Of a stretch of DNA of 64,000 nucleotides, positions 25,158 to 34,279 are shown one piece after another (within the stretch, counting starts at the first letter, position 1; every line of letters starts with the position of its first letter). Under the pieces are notes generated by a model, which did no database searches, was not told the origin of the DNA, and worked only from the letters and a program-made list of their open reading frames with translations. This DNA is from JACCXM01 sp046328335 (GTDB taxonomy: Bacteria > Chloroflexota > Chloroflexia > Thermomicrobiales > UBA6265). The stretch lies in assembly GCA_046328335.1 (NCBI GenBank), contig JAXLWU010000001.1, positions 62,001 to 126,000 of the forward strand. Direction: 5' to 3'. Both the position numbers and the translations under genes were made by a program.

Positions 25158-25834
25158 CAGGTTCGGCTTGAAATCACAGCAGATGCCGATGACGCGCAGA
25201 ACGCCGCGGCAGAATGGTGGTGGCGTTTCGATCTCACCGCTTCATTCGGATGTCATGCCTCGTGCTCGGTCCACCATTGTGTGTCTTTCAGTAATGCCGA
25301 TTGCGGATACTCATTGCCGTTTGATCGCGGCGAGCGCCCTCACCCCAACCCTGGCTCCCTCCCCAGCCTCCCTCCGGCGGAGGGAGGCGTCCCCCATTCC
25401 GATGGGCGCGGGCTCGTTCAGCGGGGCCGGTTGCTGGACGTACGGCGGCATGCCAGAAATGGTGTCGTCCCGAGAACGAGGGACCTCGTCGTTCGTATGC
25501 TGCAGACCGACGAACGGGATTCCTCACGGCGGCTCGGGATGACGAACCCGGCACCCCGCTCGCGACACGTGTTTGCGAATGCGGTACGACACCAGGCATT
25601 CTCACGAACTACACGCCCGTGGCGCTGCTCGGTCTGGCGTGAGCCGCGCGGCAAGCCGAGTCCGTCGCCCGCGCCGTGCCGGGCTCCCGTCCAGTCCGCG
25701 TCTCCTGCAACGCAGCGCGTCCGGAGCGGCGATTCCCATGGGCCGTGATCTGTCCCGGTGGTCAGCTCGTGCAGCACCACGCTGGCGTAGATCTCGGCGA
25801 GGTCGGACTTCTTGCCCCTCGTCACTCGCTGGCC
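25158..25834. other. Repeat-rich intergenic region (family A and B copies)
   Basis: 25337-25412 holds a family A variant (CCCTCACCCCAACCCTGGCT ... CCTCCCTCCGGCGGAGGGAG). 25462-25542 holds a complete family B element (GTCGTCCCGAGAACGAGGGA ... GCGGCTCGGGATGAC). A minus-strand frame at about 25550-25825 (MTRGKKSDLAEIYASVVLHE...) runs into the family B copy. It might be the start of a broken gene but has no recognisable domain. Confidence 0.55.
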
Positions 25835-26353
25835 CTACCCTTTCTCCAGTCCCAGCGCGGCAGTCAGAAACCGCCCCTGCAATGGCACGGTTGCTGGCGC
25901 CGCGGGGAGTGGCGGCGTCTCCAGCGGATCCAATGTTCCGGCGAAATCGGGATCGCCGTCGGGATCGTCCGCCTCCCACAACTCACCGTGAATGGCGAAG
26001 CGTTGTCCCGCGGTCGCGGGGCGAATCGTGACCTGCACTGCAACCAGCGCGGTGCACCCATCGCGGGTGATCGTCGGCGGCGCAACCCGCACCTCCGGCG
26101 CGCGGCGGTTCGTCGGAAACCAGTCCGGACTCAGACTGACCGCTATGCCCAGCGCGCGGCCATGGCGCAGGAAGAGACGCCGGGAAATGAGCAACCCCGC
26201 TCCCACACGTTCGGGGTTGGAGAGATCGGAGGCGACCACGACGATGCTCCAGTGCGCTGACGAAACGGACCCGGTGCGTCGTCGCGGCGGGATAGGCGCC
26301 CCCACCTGACCTCGACGCACACGCATCCTGCCCGCCTGCCTGCGCGGCAGCAT
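25835..26353 (-). CDS. Hypothetical protein
   Basis: Up to 172 residues; the true start may be the ATG about nine codons in (MRVRRGQVGAPIPP). No known domain recognised. The central part reads like a folded beta-rich domain (HWSIVVVASDLSNPERVGAG, ALVAVQVTIRPATAGQRFAI). The end carries ELWEADDPDGDPDFAGTLDP, an acidic turn-rich stretch. There is no signal peptide or membrane helix. It lies downstream of, and in the same direction as, the broken LuxR-type gene. Coding potential looks reasonable but is unproved. Confidence 0.45.
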   Translation of the reverse strand: MLPRRQAGRMRVRRGQVGAPIPPRRRTGSVSSAHWSIVVVASDLSNPERVGAGLLISRRLFLRHGRALGIAVSLSPDWFPTNRRAPEVRVAPPTITRDGCTALVAVQVTIRPATAGQRFAIHGELWEADDPDGDPDFAGTLDPLETPPLPAAPATVPLQGRFLTAALGLEKG

Positions 26354-26412
26354 CGTCAGTCGTTCCGGAGTTCTTGCGGAGTTCTTACGTAGTCAGCCGC
26401 TCTCGTTACCGC

Positions 26413-28981
26413 TCAGCCCTGGAGCAGACCACTTCGCGCGGCGATGGCGGCAGCCTCGCGCCGGTTGGCGGCGCCAAGCTTGGCCAGGATATTGGAGACG
26501 TGGGACGAGACGGTACGCGGGCTGATGAACAGGTGCGTCGCGATCTCCTGGTCCGTCCAGCGTTGGCAGAGGAGCCCCAGCACGTCCCGCTCCCGGTAGG
26601 TCAGATCGGGCGTCGCCTCTGGTTGGGACAGCATGAGGTTCAGATCCACGGGGGAAGCGCTGCGATTATCGGATGGAACGTGAGAAAACCCCGTTGCGGT
26701 GGGAAGTCCAGAAGCAACCTCCGGTTCGAGCCAGGGAGCCGCGGGTTCGCCGGGAACGGCCGCCGGAACGTTGACTTGCCAGGCAAGCGACACCGCCCGT
26801 TCCACAGAGAGTCCGCGGCCCGCCGCTCGCAACGATGCGAATTCCTGTTCGCCGAGCGCGGTCCGGGCGGTTGCCGTCGCGCGGTCGTAGTTCACGCCCG
26901 CCGTCGGGAGACGCTTGGATCCTGCCGCCGCGGCGATGGCATCGATGGCTCCAATCAGCAGGGCCGCGATCTCAGGCTGCCCGTGCCGGCCGCCGATCTC
27001 GCCCAATCCCGCGAATGCCTGCACGATGGAAAAGCGGTCGTTCCACTTGAAGCAGATGACCAACTGCTCGCGGTAGGTCAGCGCCGCGGTGCGGTCATAC
27101 CCCTGGTCCCGGACCTGACGGGCGAGACGCGCGAGCGAGCCGGCCATGCCGGGCGGCGACTGGAGGAGCCGGAATCGGGCAAGGGCGTCCTGGGCGTGCA
27201 ACAAGGCCGCGTCCTCCTCACCCAGTCCATGCTCGATTCCGGCCAGAATCTGCAGCGCCGATGCTTCCGCCGCCGGGCGACCCAGGTGTCTCCAGAGCGA
27301 AACCGCCCGCTCCATCAGCGGCTTCGCTCGTTCGTAGTCGTGTCGGGTCAACGCGATGTTGCCAAGCGTGTCCACTGCATCGGCAATCGCCACCTCATCG
27401 TCGAGCCGTTCGCCGATCGCCAGGGCTTGCGTCGCCAGCTGCTGGGCCCGCTCGAGATCGCCTTGCGCCCACATCGTCATCGCCAAACCGCCAAGCGCCA
27501 GCGAGCGAGCGTTGCTTGGACGATCCGGCGTGTTGGCCAGCACCCACTCGAACCACTGCTGACTCTCGCGTAATGTCATCTGGAAGTGCCAACTGAAGCT
27601 CAATGCCGCGGTCAGGCGAAGGGCATCCTCGGCATTGCCCGTCTCGGCCAGCCACGTCAGGGTCGCGCGGACGTTGGCTTGCTCGGCAGTCAGCCACGGA
27701 TGTCGTCCCTCGTCCTGAACCTGTCCTCCCGGTTTGAACCGAAACCGGCGCAACGCAACGGCGAGCAATGCCTTCGCCTGCGCTGCCCGCGCCGCCTCCA
27801 TTTCTCCAGATTCCGCCAAACGTTCCAGCCCGAATGCCCGCACCGTCTCCAGCATCGTGTAGCGCGGTTCGCCTGCCGCCGTCATCGGCTGCACCAGGCT
27901 GTGCTCGATCAGGGACGTCAACCGCTCGATGGCGGAGGGAAAGGGGGAAGGGGGGAAAGGGGAAAGAGGGAGAGGGACGGGCGAAGTAACGTCTGCCGCC
28001 GGAGCCATCGAGTGGCAGTTTGCGTCGCCGTCGCTCCTTTCCCCCAGCCCCTTCCCTTTCCCCTCACTCTCCCCCTTTCCCCGCCACCTCGGCGACCGCC
28101 TCCAGCGTGAACCCACCCAGGAAGACCGCCAGTCGGCGAAACAACCACTGGCTCTCGGCATCGAGCAGGTCGTAACTCCAGGCGATGGTGGCGGCAATCG
28201 TTTCGTGGCGCGGCGGCACATCCCGCGGACCGCTGGCGAGCAGGCGCAACCGGTCGCGCATCTGCGCCACCATCGCCTCCGGCGACAGGACGGCGCTGCG
28301 TGCCGCCGCCAGTTCGATCGCCAGCGGCAACCCGTCCAGTTGCTGGCAGAGACGAGCGACCGCCTCCTTGTTCGTCGCGGTGAGGGTGAAATCGGGCTGG
28401 ACCGCCCGCGCCCGCTCCACGAAGAGCCGTATCGCCTCGTTGCCCGCGATCGTTTCCAAAGTCTCGTCCGCAACGGGTGTTGGCAACGGAGGCACCGGCA
28501 GGATCTGCTCCCAGCGCAGGCGAAGCGGGGCGCGGCTGGTGGCCAGCACCTGCAACGCCGGGCAGCGCGTCAGGAGCGCGCTCACCAGCGGGGCGACCGT
28601 GGCCAACAGGTGCTCGCAGTTGTCGAGCAGGAGCAGCAGTTGTCGCGGGCGCAGCAGCCGCGCCAGATAATCTTCGATCTCGCCCACGGCCGGCAGCGTC
28701 AACCTCAGAGCCTCCGCCAGATTCGCCGGAACGTGCGTCGGATCGGATATCGCCGCCAGATCGACCCAGACCACCCCGTCGCGGAAGCGATCGCCGACCT
28801 CGGAGCCGATCGCCAGGGCGAGCCGCGTCTTGCCGACCCCACCCGGTCCGGTCAGCGTCAGCAGCGGCGCGGCGCGCTCCAGCAGGGCGTCCCGCGCCGC
28901 CGCGCGCTCCCGCTCGCGGCCAATCAGTCGGTGCGGAACCCGAGGCAATGCGGAAGTGATGTCTGTCTGCGCTTGTTCCAT
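26413..28981 (-). pseudogene. LuxR-family ATPase regulator split by a palindromic insert
   Basis: N-terminal part (28981-28064, 305 residues): NB-ARC-type ATPase with P-loop TLTGPGGVGKTRLALAIG, LLLLLDNCEHLLA and LDGLPLAIELAAAR. The C-terminal part continues in another frame to 26413: from about 27925 IERLTSLIEHSLVQPM, TPR-like helices, then a LuxR HTH (LTYRERDVLGLLCQRWTDQE ... SPRTVSSHVSNILAKLGAAN). The frames change inside the purine-rich palindrome at 27925-28090, where the first frame meets a TGA. Either the insert has killed the gene, two proteins are made, or a homopolymer error in the G-rich insert creates the shift. It sits head to head with the sigma pseudogene. Confidence 0.8.
27925..28090. 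repeat. Purine/pyrimidine palindromic insert in the LuxR-ATPase gene
   Basis: The left arm is G/A-rich (GGAAAGGGGGAAGGGGGGAA and on). The right arm is its C/T-rich complement (CTCCTTTCCCCCAGCCCCTT and on). They enclose about 60 ordinary bases. Without it the host ORF would run from VAEV to IERLTSLIEHS. The homologous position in the second LuxR-ATPase gene carries another insert (63903-64000). Confidence 0.8.
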
Positions 28982-29091
28982 GGTTTGGTAACCATACCAA
29001 GAGCGGTGACAGATGCCGCGCGGAGACCAGGCGAACCCGATTTTGGCCTCGACCGACGGAAAACCGGGTCCTCCGACGACTATCTCTATGA

Positions 29092-29659
29092 ATGCGCACT
29101 ACGCTGAGGAGGCGGACGTTGCTGACCCTCTCGACACGGGAGCCAGGGGTGAATGAACTGGCCGATCCCGAGCGGTTCCGCGACTTCTACACCGCCGCGC
29201 TCCCCCGCGTCTATGGCTACTTCGCGCATCGACTCGGCGGCGATACCGCGCTGGCCGAAGATCTGACCCAGGATACGTTTCTCGCTGCCGTCCGTGAACT
29301 GCGGCGCGGCGCCTCGGTGACAGAGCCAATGCCTTGGCTGCTCGGTATCGCCCGCCACAAGTGGCTCGATCACCTCCGGCGCCAACAGCGAACTGGCTGA
29401 CCCTCCTTCCTGGGAGGACGACGGGGGATCCCATGCCGTTCCTGGCGGAGGATGGAGGAGCAACGCATGAACGCCGCCGCTGCCCTGCAACAGTTCCCTC
29501 GCCCAGCGGGAGGCATTGCTGCTGCGGTATCTGGACGGTCTCTCCGTACCTGAAGTCGCGGCGGCGCTCGGCCGCAGCGTCAGCGCCGCCGAATCGCTCC
29601 TGGCGCGAGCACGGGTGACCTTTCGCCGGAGTTTCCAGGAGGCCGCCGATGACGACTGA
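29092..29659 (+). pseudogene. ECF sigma factor, frameshifted
   Basis: Region 2 is intact in the first frame (FRDFYTAALPRVYGYFAHRL ... LAEDLTQDTFLAAVRELRRG, then PWLLGIARHKWLDHLRRQQR) and stops at 29400. Region 4 lies in another frame at 29495-29659 (LLLRYLDGLSVPEVAAALGR and SVSAAESLLARARVTFRRSF). In family members both are one protein of about 180-190 residues. At least one indel lies between. A GAGGAGG precedes TTG 29119, which may be the original start. The gene is followed by an anti-sigma-like remnant, a normal partner for an ECF factor. Confidence 0.8.
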
Positions 29660-30943
29660 TCCCCTGAGCAACTCCTCTCCAGCATCGACCACCCGGTAGA
29701 CCCCCGACCCGAATTGCGGCGGACCTGCTCGGTCTCCTCCTGGACGAACTGACGCCTCACCCGGGCTCAAGCCGTCGTCAACGCTTCTCCCCAGGAGGAT
29801 GGCGAAGGCGATCGCACCCCGTTGCACCCACATTTCGCTGAATCTCGGAGGCATGCCCACGGCACCGAACGCCCCGATTCCGGCCGCTGGCACGACCGCG
29901 CCCGGGTTTCCTCGCCACCGCCGCCCTGGTCCTGCTGACCCTGGTTGGCGCCTTCTTCGCCTTGGTCCACACCGGCACAGCCCGACACCAGGTTGTTGCT
30001 CGCGGCGTCCGATGCCGCGCCATCGGCCCGCCGCGCGCGCCTCCGCACCACTCGCCGAATTCGTCTGGGAGGCGGACGGAGGGACAACCTTCACCCTGAA
30101 AGAGCCGAATGGTGCGGCAATCGATTCCTGCGCGGTACCTGGGCCGCTGACAGCAGGCAGAATCGCATCGTCATCTTCTCGCCCGATGGCGAAGGGGCGC
30201 TTCTTCGCTGGCGCGAAAGGAGGCATGGGTACGCCTGGCAGCGACCAGGGGGAGTTCGACTTTCCTGCCATGGAGAGCGCGGCGGCGGTGTCGCCTTTGA
30301 CACGGCCGGGAACATCTACGTTGTCGATGCGGGCAACTTCCGTATCCAGAAATTCGCTCCCGATCGCACGTACCTCACCAGTTGGGGCAGCAATGGCATC
30401 GCGAATGGACCGTTCTTTGACTGCCCCCAATCTTTGGCTGTTGACCGGCGAGGGCGCGTCTACGTCGCGGACTCCACGGGAAAGGTGGAGGTCTTCGATT
30501 CCGCGGGCCATTCGCTCGCGACCTGGACCGATGAGATCAACTCACCGCGGGGGGTGACGGTCGACGGCGAGGGGAACATCTGGGTCACCGACGACTCACG
30601 CGGCGTACTGGAATTCTCCCCGGATGGAACGCTGCTGGCGGCGTGGGACGGCTCGCGCGATCCGGGTGGGGAACTCCGTGAACCGGCCGGCATCGCCATC
30701 GATGGCCAGAACCGCGTGTTCGTCACTGACCTCTATTCCGCAAGTGTCAAGGTCTTTTCCCGCGATGGGGATTTGCTCGGGGCGTGGGGGAAGGCCGGTC
30801 CAGATCCCGGGCAATTCGACATGCCCGCGGCCATCGCCCTCGATCAGCATGGGTTTGCCTACGTCGTAGATGCAGTCGGGGATCGCCTCGAGAAGTTTCG
30901 CTTGCTGCCGCCGCTTGCGCCAGCGCAATCTTCAGTGCCTTAG
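29648..30943 (+). pseudogene. Membrane-anchored NHL beta-propeller protein, frameshifted
   Basis: The frame starts ATGACGACTGATCCC (MTTDPL...) overlapping the sigma remnant by 12 bases, but shifts several times. One frame gives a helix FLATAALVLLTLVGAFFALV (about 29908-29967), another LAEFVWEADGGTTFTLKEPN. From about 30150 a single frame carries NHL repeats: NRIVIFSPDGEG, GGVAFDTAGNIYVVDAGNFR, QSLAVDRRGRVYVADSTGKV, GVTVDGEGNIWVTDDSRG. The likely ancestor is a membrane protein with a short sigma-binding N-terminus and an outer beta-propeller. It may have sensed ligands and held the sigma factor (inference). Confidence 0.7.
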
Positions 30944-31021
30944 CGCCGATCTTGAACCACCGTCGCTGAATAACGGCACGGAATGATCCCAGGGCAGATG
31001 CAACCCGGAGGAACGAGCGTG

Positions 31022-31312
31022 ATGTATCCGCCGGAACGTTCCCATTTCCAGCAACCCGCGCCAGATGTCGGTTGGCGGCGATCTCATACCGACGTCGATC
31101 CCCTGGCGACCTCCGGTCTGGCGCGCCTCACCCAACGAGAATGGGATGTGCTGGTGCTCCTGTGCCAGCGCCAGACCGACCTGGAAATCGCGGCGCGCCT
31201 CTTCATCAGTCCGCGCACAGTCGCCACCCATGTTTCCAGCATTCTCGTCAAACTCGGCGCGGCCAATCGCCGCGAGGCCGCGGCGATCTCGCTGTGCCAC
31301 GGTCTCACGTAG
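31022..31312 (+). CDS. Small LuxR-type HTH protein
   Basis: 96 residues. Only a LuxR/GerE HTH: LTQREWDVLVLLCQRQTDLE, then ARLFISPRTVATHVSSILVK and LGAANRREAAA. It is nearly identical in pattern to the C-terminus of the broken LuxR ATPase at 26413-28981, so it may be a remnant of a similar large regulator. However, a GGAGG (31007-31011) sits ahead of GTG 31019/ATG 31022, which suggests it is expressed on its own. A DNA-binding-only regulator could compete with full-length relatives for sites (inference). Confidence 0.65.
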   Translation: MYPPERSHFQQPAPDVGWRRSHTDVDPLATSGLARLTQREWDVLVLLCQRQTDLEIAARLFISPRTVATHVSSILVKLGAANRREAAAISLCHGLT

Positions 31313-31337
31313 ACTGGGGTGCCATGAAAGACGCGGC

Positions 31338-32774
31338 ATGACCACCATGCGCACCACACGGCGTACCCTGTCGCGGGTTGCCGGCCTCACCCTCGCCGCG
31401 GCGTTGACGCGTGCCATCCCCGGGCAGGCGTCAGCCGCGCCCCGCGGTCAGTCCGCTGCGCTGACCGGCAGGGTCTTCTGGCCGAGCGATGCCGAGTACG
31501 ACGCCGCGCGCTGGGATTTCAATACCCGCATCTCCCGTTTTCCAGCCGCCATCGTGGTGTGCAGCGAAACAGCGGATGTCCAGAACGCGGTTCGCTGGGC
31601 GCGGGAGCAAGGCGTGCCGCTGCGCGCCCGCTCCGGGGGGCACAGTTACGAGGCCTTCTCCACGCTCGACGACGGGCTCGTCATCGACCTCGCCGGGCTG
31701 CAGGAGGTCACCATCGATCCGGCGCGAGGCGAGGCGACCGTTGGCGCCGGGGTGAGACTCGGCGATCTCTACCAGCGCCTCGGCGAGCAGGGATTCGCCC
31801 TCTCCGCCGGTTCCTGTCCTGGCGTGGGGATCGCCGGTCTGACCCTCGGTGGCGGCGATGGCTTTCTCGCCCGGGAAGACGGCCTCACCTGCGACAACCT
31901 GCTCGCGGTGGAATTGGTCGACGCCAGGGGCGAAACGCTGCGCGCCAGCGAATCGGAGCATCCCGATCTCTTCTGGGCGCTGCGCGGTGGCGGGGGCGGC
32001 AATTTCGGCATCGTCACCAGATTCACCTTCCGGCCGCGGCCGATTGGCGACGTGGTGGTGCTCTCGCTCTCCTGGGCGTGGGAGGAGACTCCTACCGTCC
32101 TCGCCGCCTGGCAGGCATGGGCGCCATTCACCGACGAACGGCTCGTGGCCGAACTGATCGTGCCCGACCCGAGCGACGGCGCCATCACCGTCGTCGGCCA
32201 GTTCACCGGCACCGAGGCGGAGTTGTGGCCACTTCTGGCGCCGCTGCTCGCCAGTGCGCCCGTCCTCTCCCAGGCGGTGGAGACGGTGCCCTTCCTCACT
32301 GCAGTGGCTCGTTTCGCGGGTCCACCCGCCGCGCACGCCACCTTCAAGAACACGGGACAACTGGCGTACGCGCCGTTCAGCGCCGACGCCATCGCTGCCT
32401 TCATCGCGCAGATGCGCGCCGCGCCTTCCGGTACCCACGTCACCGGGATCTACCCCTTCGGCGGCGCCATCGGCGCGGTCGATCCGGCCGCCACCGCCTT
32501 CGTCCACCGCCAGGCGCTCTTCAGCCTGCAATACCAGGCGTACTGGCAGGACGCGGCCGAGACGAACGCCAATCTCGCCTGGGCCGCGGCGATGCGCGCG
32601 GCGATGCGGCCCTACACCGAGGGCACCTACGTCAATTTCGTCGACAGTGACATCGCCGACTGGCCGCTCGCCTACTACGGCGCCAGTCTGTCGCGCCTCA
32701 TGGCGGTCAAGGCGCACTACGACCCGGACAACGTCTTCACCGGACCGCAGAGCATTCCCCTCCCCGGTTCATAG
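31338..32774 (+). CDS. BBE-type FAD-linked oxidoreductase, secreted
   Basis: 478 residues. Tat/Sec signal RTTRRTLSRVAGLTLAAALT. FAD domain of the PCMH type: LRARSGGHSYEAFSTLDDGL has the His that carries covalent FAD. SAGSCPGVGIAGLTLGGGDG has a Cys placed for the second (6-S-cysteinyl) bond, so bicovalent flavin is likely. The C-terminal berberine-bridge element is YVNFVDSDIADWPLAYYGAS with YDPDNVF. Members oxidise sugars or alkaloid-like substrates with O2; the substrate is unknown. Confidence 0.87.
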   Translation: MTTMRTTRRTLSRVAGLTLAAALTRAIPGQASAAPRGQSAALTGRVFWPSDAEYDAARWDFNTRISRFPAAIVVCSETADVQNAVRWAREQGVPLRARSGGHSYEAFSTLDDGLVIDLAGLQEVTIDPARGEATVGAGVRLGDLYQRLGEQGFALSAGSCPGVGIAGLTLGGGDGFLAREDGLTCDNLLAVELVDARGETLRASESEHPDLFWALRGGGGGNFGIVTRFTFRPRPIGDVVVLSLSWAWEETPTVLAAWQAWAPFTDERLVAELIVPDPSDGAITVVGQFTGTEAELWPLLAPLLASAPVLSQAVETVPFLTAVARFAGPPAAHATFKNTGQLAYAPFSADAIAAFIAQMRAAPSGTHVTGIYPFGGAIGAVDPAATAFVHRQALFSLQYQAYWQDAAETNANLAWAAAMRAAMRPYTEGTYVNFVDSDIADWPLAYYGASLSRLMAVKAHYDPDNVFTGPQSIPLPGS

Positions 32775-32972
32775 TGGCGACGCCCGGAGCGCGTCCTGAC
32801 GCCTCGGCATCCGCATACCTACGTATTCCCACCAGACAGCCCCTGAAAAATACGCACCCCATACCGATGTTCGCGGCCGCTGGCATCGCCATCCTGCAAT
32901 GGCGAGCGAGAGCCGCCGGAGCGCCTGAGCCGATGAGCGCCCCGTTGAGGCAACGGCACGCTGGGGTGCGCC

Positions 32973-34166
32973 ATGACCCGAACCATCATGATGGCAACGC
33001 TGCTGGTCCTCTTCCTCGCCATCGGTCTGGGCATGATCGTGGCCGCAACGCTGCAACCATCACCGGCATTGAAGACATCGGTGGCGGAGAGCGCGCCGAT
33101 CGTCAACGGGTTCTACGACGCGGTCAACGCGGCGATCGCCAGCGGCGATACCACCCGCCTCGAGGCAATCGTGGCGCCGCACTTCGTGGACAAGGAACCA
33201 CTGCCGGGCGAATCGGCCGATCGGGACGGTCTGCTCGCCTACCTCGCGGACCTGCATCGCGCCGACCCAACCACGCGCCTGATCCCCGACGTCATCGCCG
33301 TGCGCGACGGACTCGCCGTGGTCCAGGTCGATATCCAGCACGGCAACAGTCCCCAGCAGGGTGTGTTGCGCGATCAGTCGCGGCCGTGGGGACCGGTCGA
33401 CGTCCTCCGCCTCGGGGATGGCCAGATCATCGAGCGCTGGAACCAGAGCGATGGGCTGACGATCGCGCGATTGCTGGCGGAAGCCTCGCTCCAGCTGCCC
33501 GCACCCGCGCCGCGCGTGGTCACCCTGTCGCGAATCACGCTCGCGCCAACCGCGCGCTGGAGTTTCACCAACGACGGCCCGGCGGTGTTGCTCCCCGAGG
33601 ACGGGGCCAGCGATCTCCGTGCCACGATCGCCGCGCCCACGGCTTCCAATGTGTTCGTGGCGGCGCCGTCGGTCAGGCTGGATATGGACCAACCGCTCAT
33701 CGTCCCGGCGGGCGCCAACGCCGCCGTCTCCAACCTGGCCGCGAACCCGGCGCGGCTCCTGGCGGTGACATTTACCGTACCGAGCATGCCTGACGGGCTC
33801 TCCTCGGCACCGTTGCCGAGCGGGGTGGAGATGCGCGTTCTTGCCGGAGGCTTGGCCACGGACGTGACCTCCGGGATGCTGACGCTCGATCTGAGCCGCG
33901 TCACGCTCGCTCACGGCGCCGACCTCACCCTCAGCGAGGCGGACGGACCAACGCTTGTCGCGCTGGATCACGGAGGGATCGAACTCCGTTCCGCGGCGAC
34001 GACCTGGCGCCGCCGCGCGGAAGACGGCGTGAGCGAGCAGGTGCGGGAATCCACCCTGGCCGCAGGCGATGGCGCGCTCATCCGCGCCGATGGTTTCACC
34101 CTCCTTGCCAATACGAGCGATGACGACGCCTCTGCCCTCGTTCTGTCGCTGCGTGCAGCGCCGTGA
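32973..34166 (+). CDS. Membrane-anchored SnoaL-like protein with C-terminal beta-rich domain
   Basis: 397 residues. The N-terminal helix TIMMATLLVLFLAIGLGMIV is a membrane anchor or signal. Residues about 40-165 fit an NTF2/SnoaL-like domain (IVNGFYDAVNAAIASGDTTR, LGDGQIIERWNQSD). The C-terminal part from about 170 is cupin-like and beta-rich (LSRITLAPTARWSFTNDGPA, VPAGANAAVSNLA). No catalytic residues can be named. The start ATG 32973 has only a weak SD. The 200 bases upstream show nothing. Confidence 0.6.
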   Translation: MTRTIMMATLLVLFLAIGLGMIVAATLQPSPALKTSVAESAPIVNGFYDAVNAAIASGDTTRLEAIVAPHFVDKEPLPGESADRDGLLAYLADLHRADPTTRLIPDVIAVRDGLAVVQVDIQHGNSPQQGVLRDQSRPWGPVDVLRLGDGQIIERWNQSDGLTIARLLAEASLQLPAPAPRVVTLSRITLAPTARWSFTNDGPAVLLPEDGASDLRATIAAPTASNVFVAAPSVRLDMDQPLIVPAGANAAVSNLAANPARLLAVTFTVPSMPDGLSSAPLPSGVEMRVLAGGLATDVTSGMLTLDLSRVTLAHGADLTLSEADGPTLVALDHGGIELRSAATTWRRRAEDGVSEQVRESTLAAGDGALIRADGFTLLANTSDDDASALVLSLRAAP

Positions 34167-34178
34167 ACCCCGGACGCG

Positions 34179-34260
34179 TGTCGTCCCGACGCAGGAGGGA
34201 CCTCGGCGTGGGTGCCATCCCCGACCTGCGTCGAGATTCCTCGCGGCGGCTCGGAACGAC
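34179..34260. repeat. Complete family B palindromic element
   Basis: GTGTCGTCCCGACGCAGGAG ... GACCTCGGCG is followed by a short centre and the complementary CGAGATTCCTCGCGGCGGCT ... CGGAACGAC. About 82 bases; the clearest copy in the window. It lies between convergent genes. Confidence 0.85.
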
Positions 34261-34279
34261 GCAACAGTGGCACGTCGCG

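Noticed and set aside
25418..25825. Minus-strand 135-codon frame
   Set aside because: Its second half is the translation of a family B repeat; the first half has no recognisable domain, so it is only mentioned with the intergenic region.
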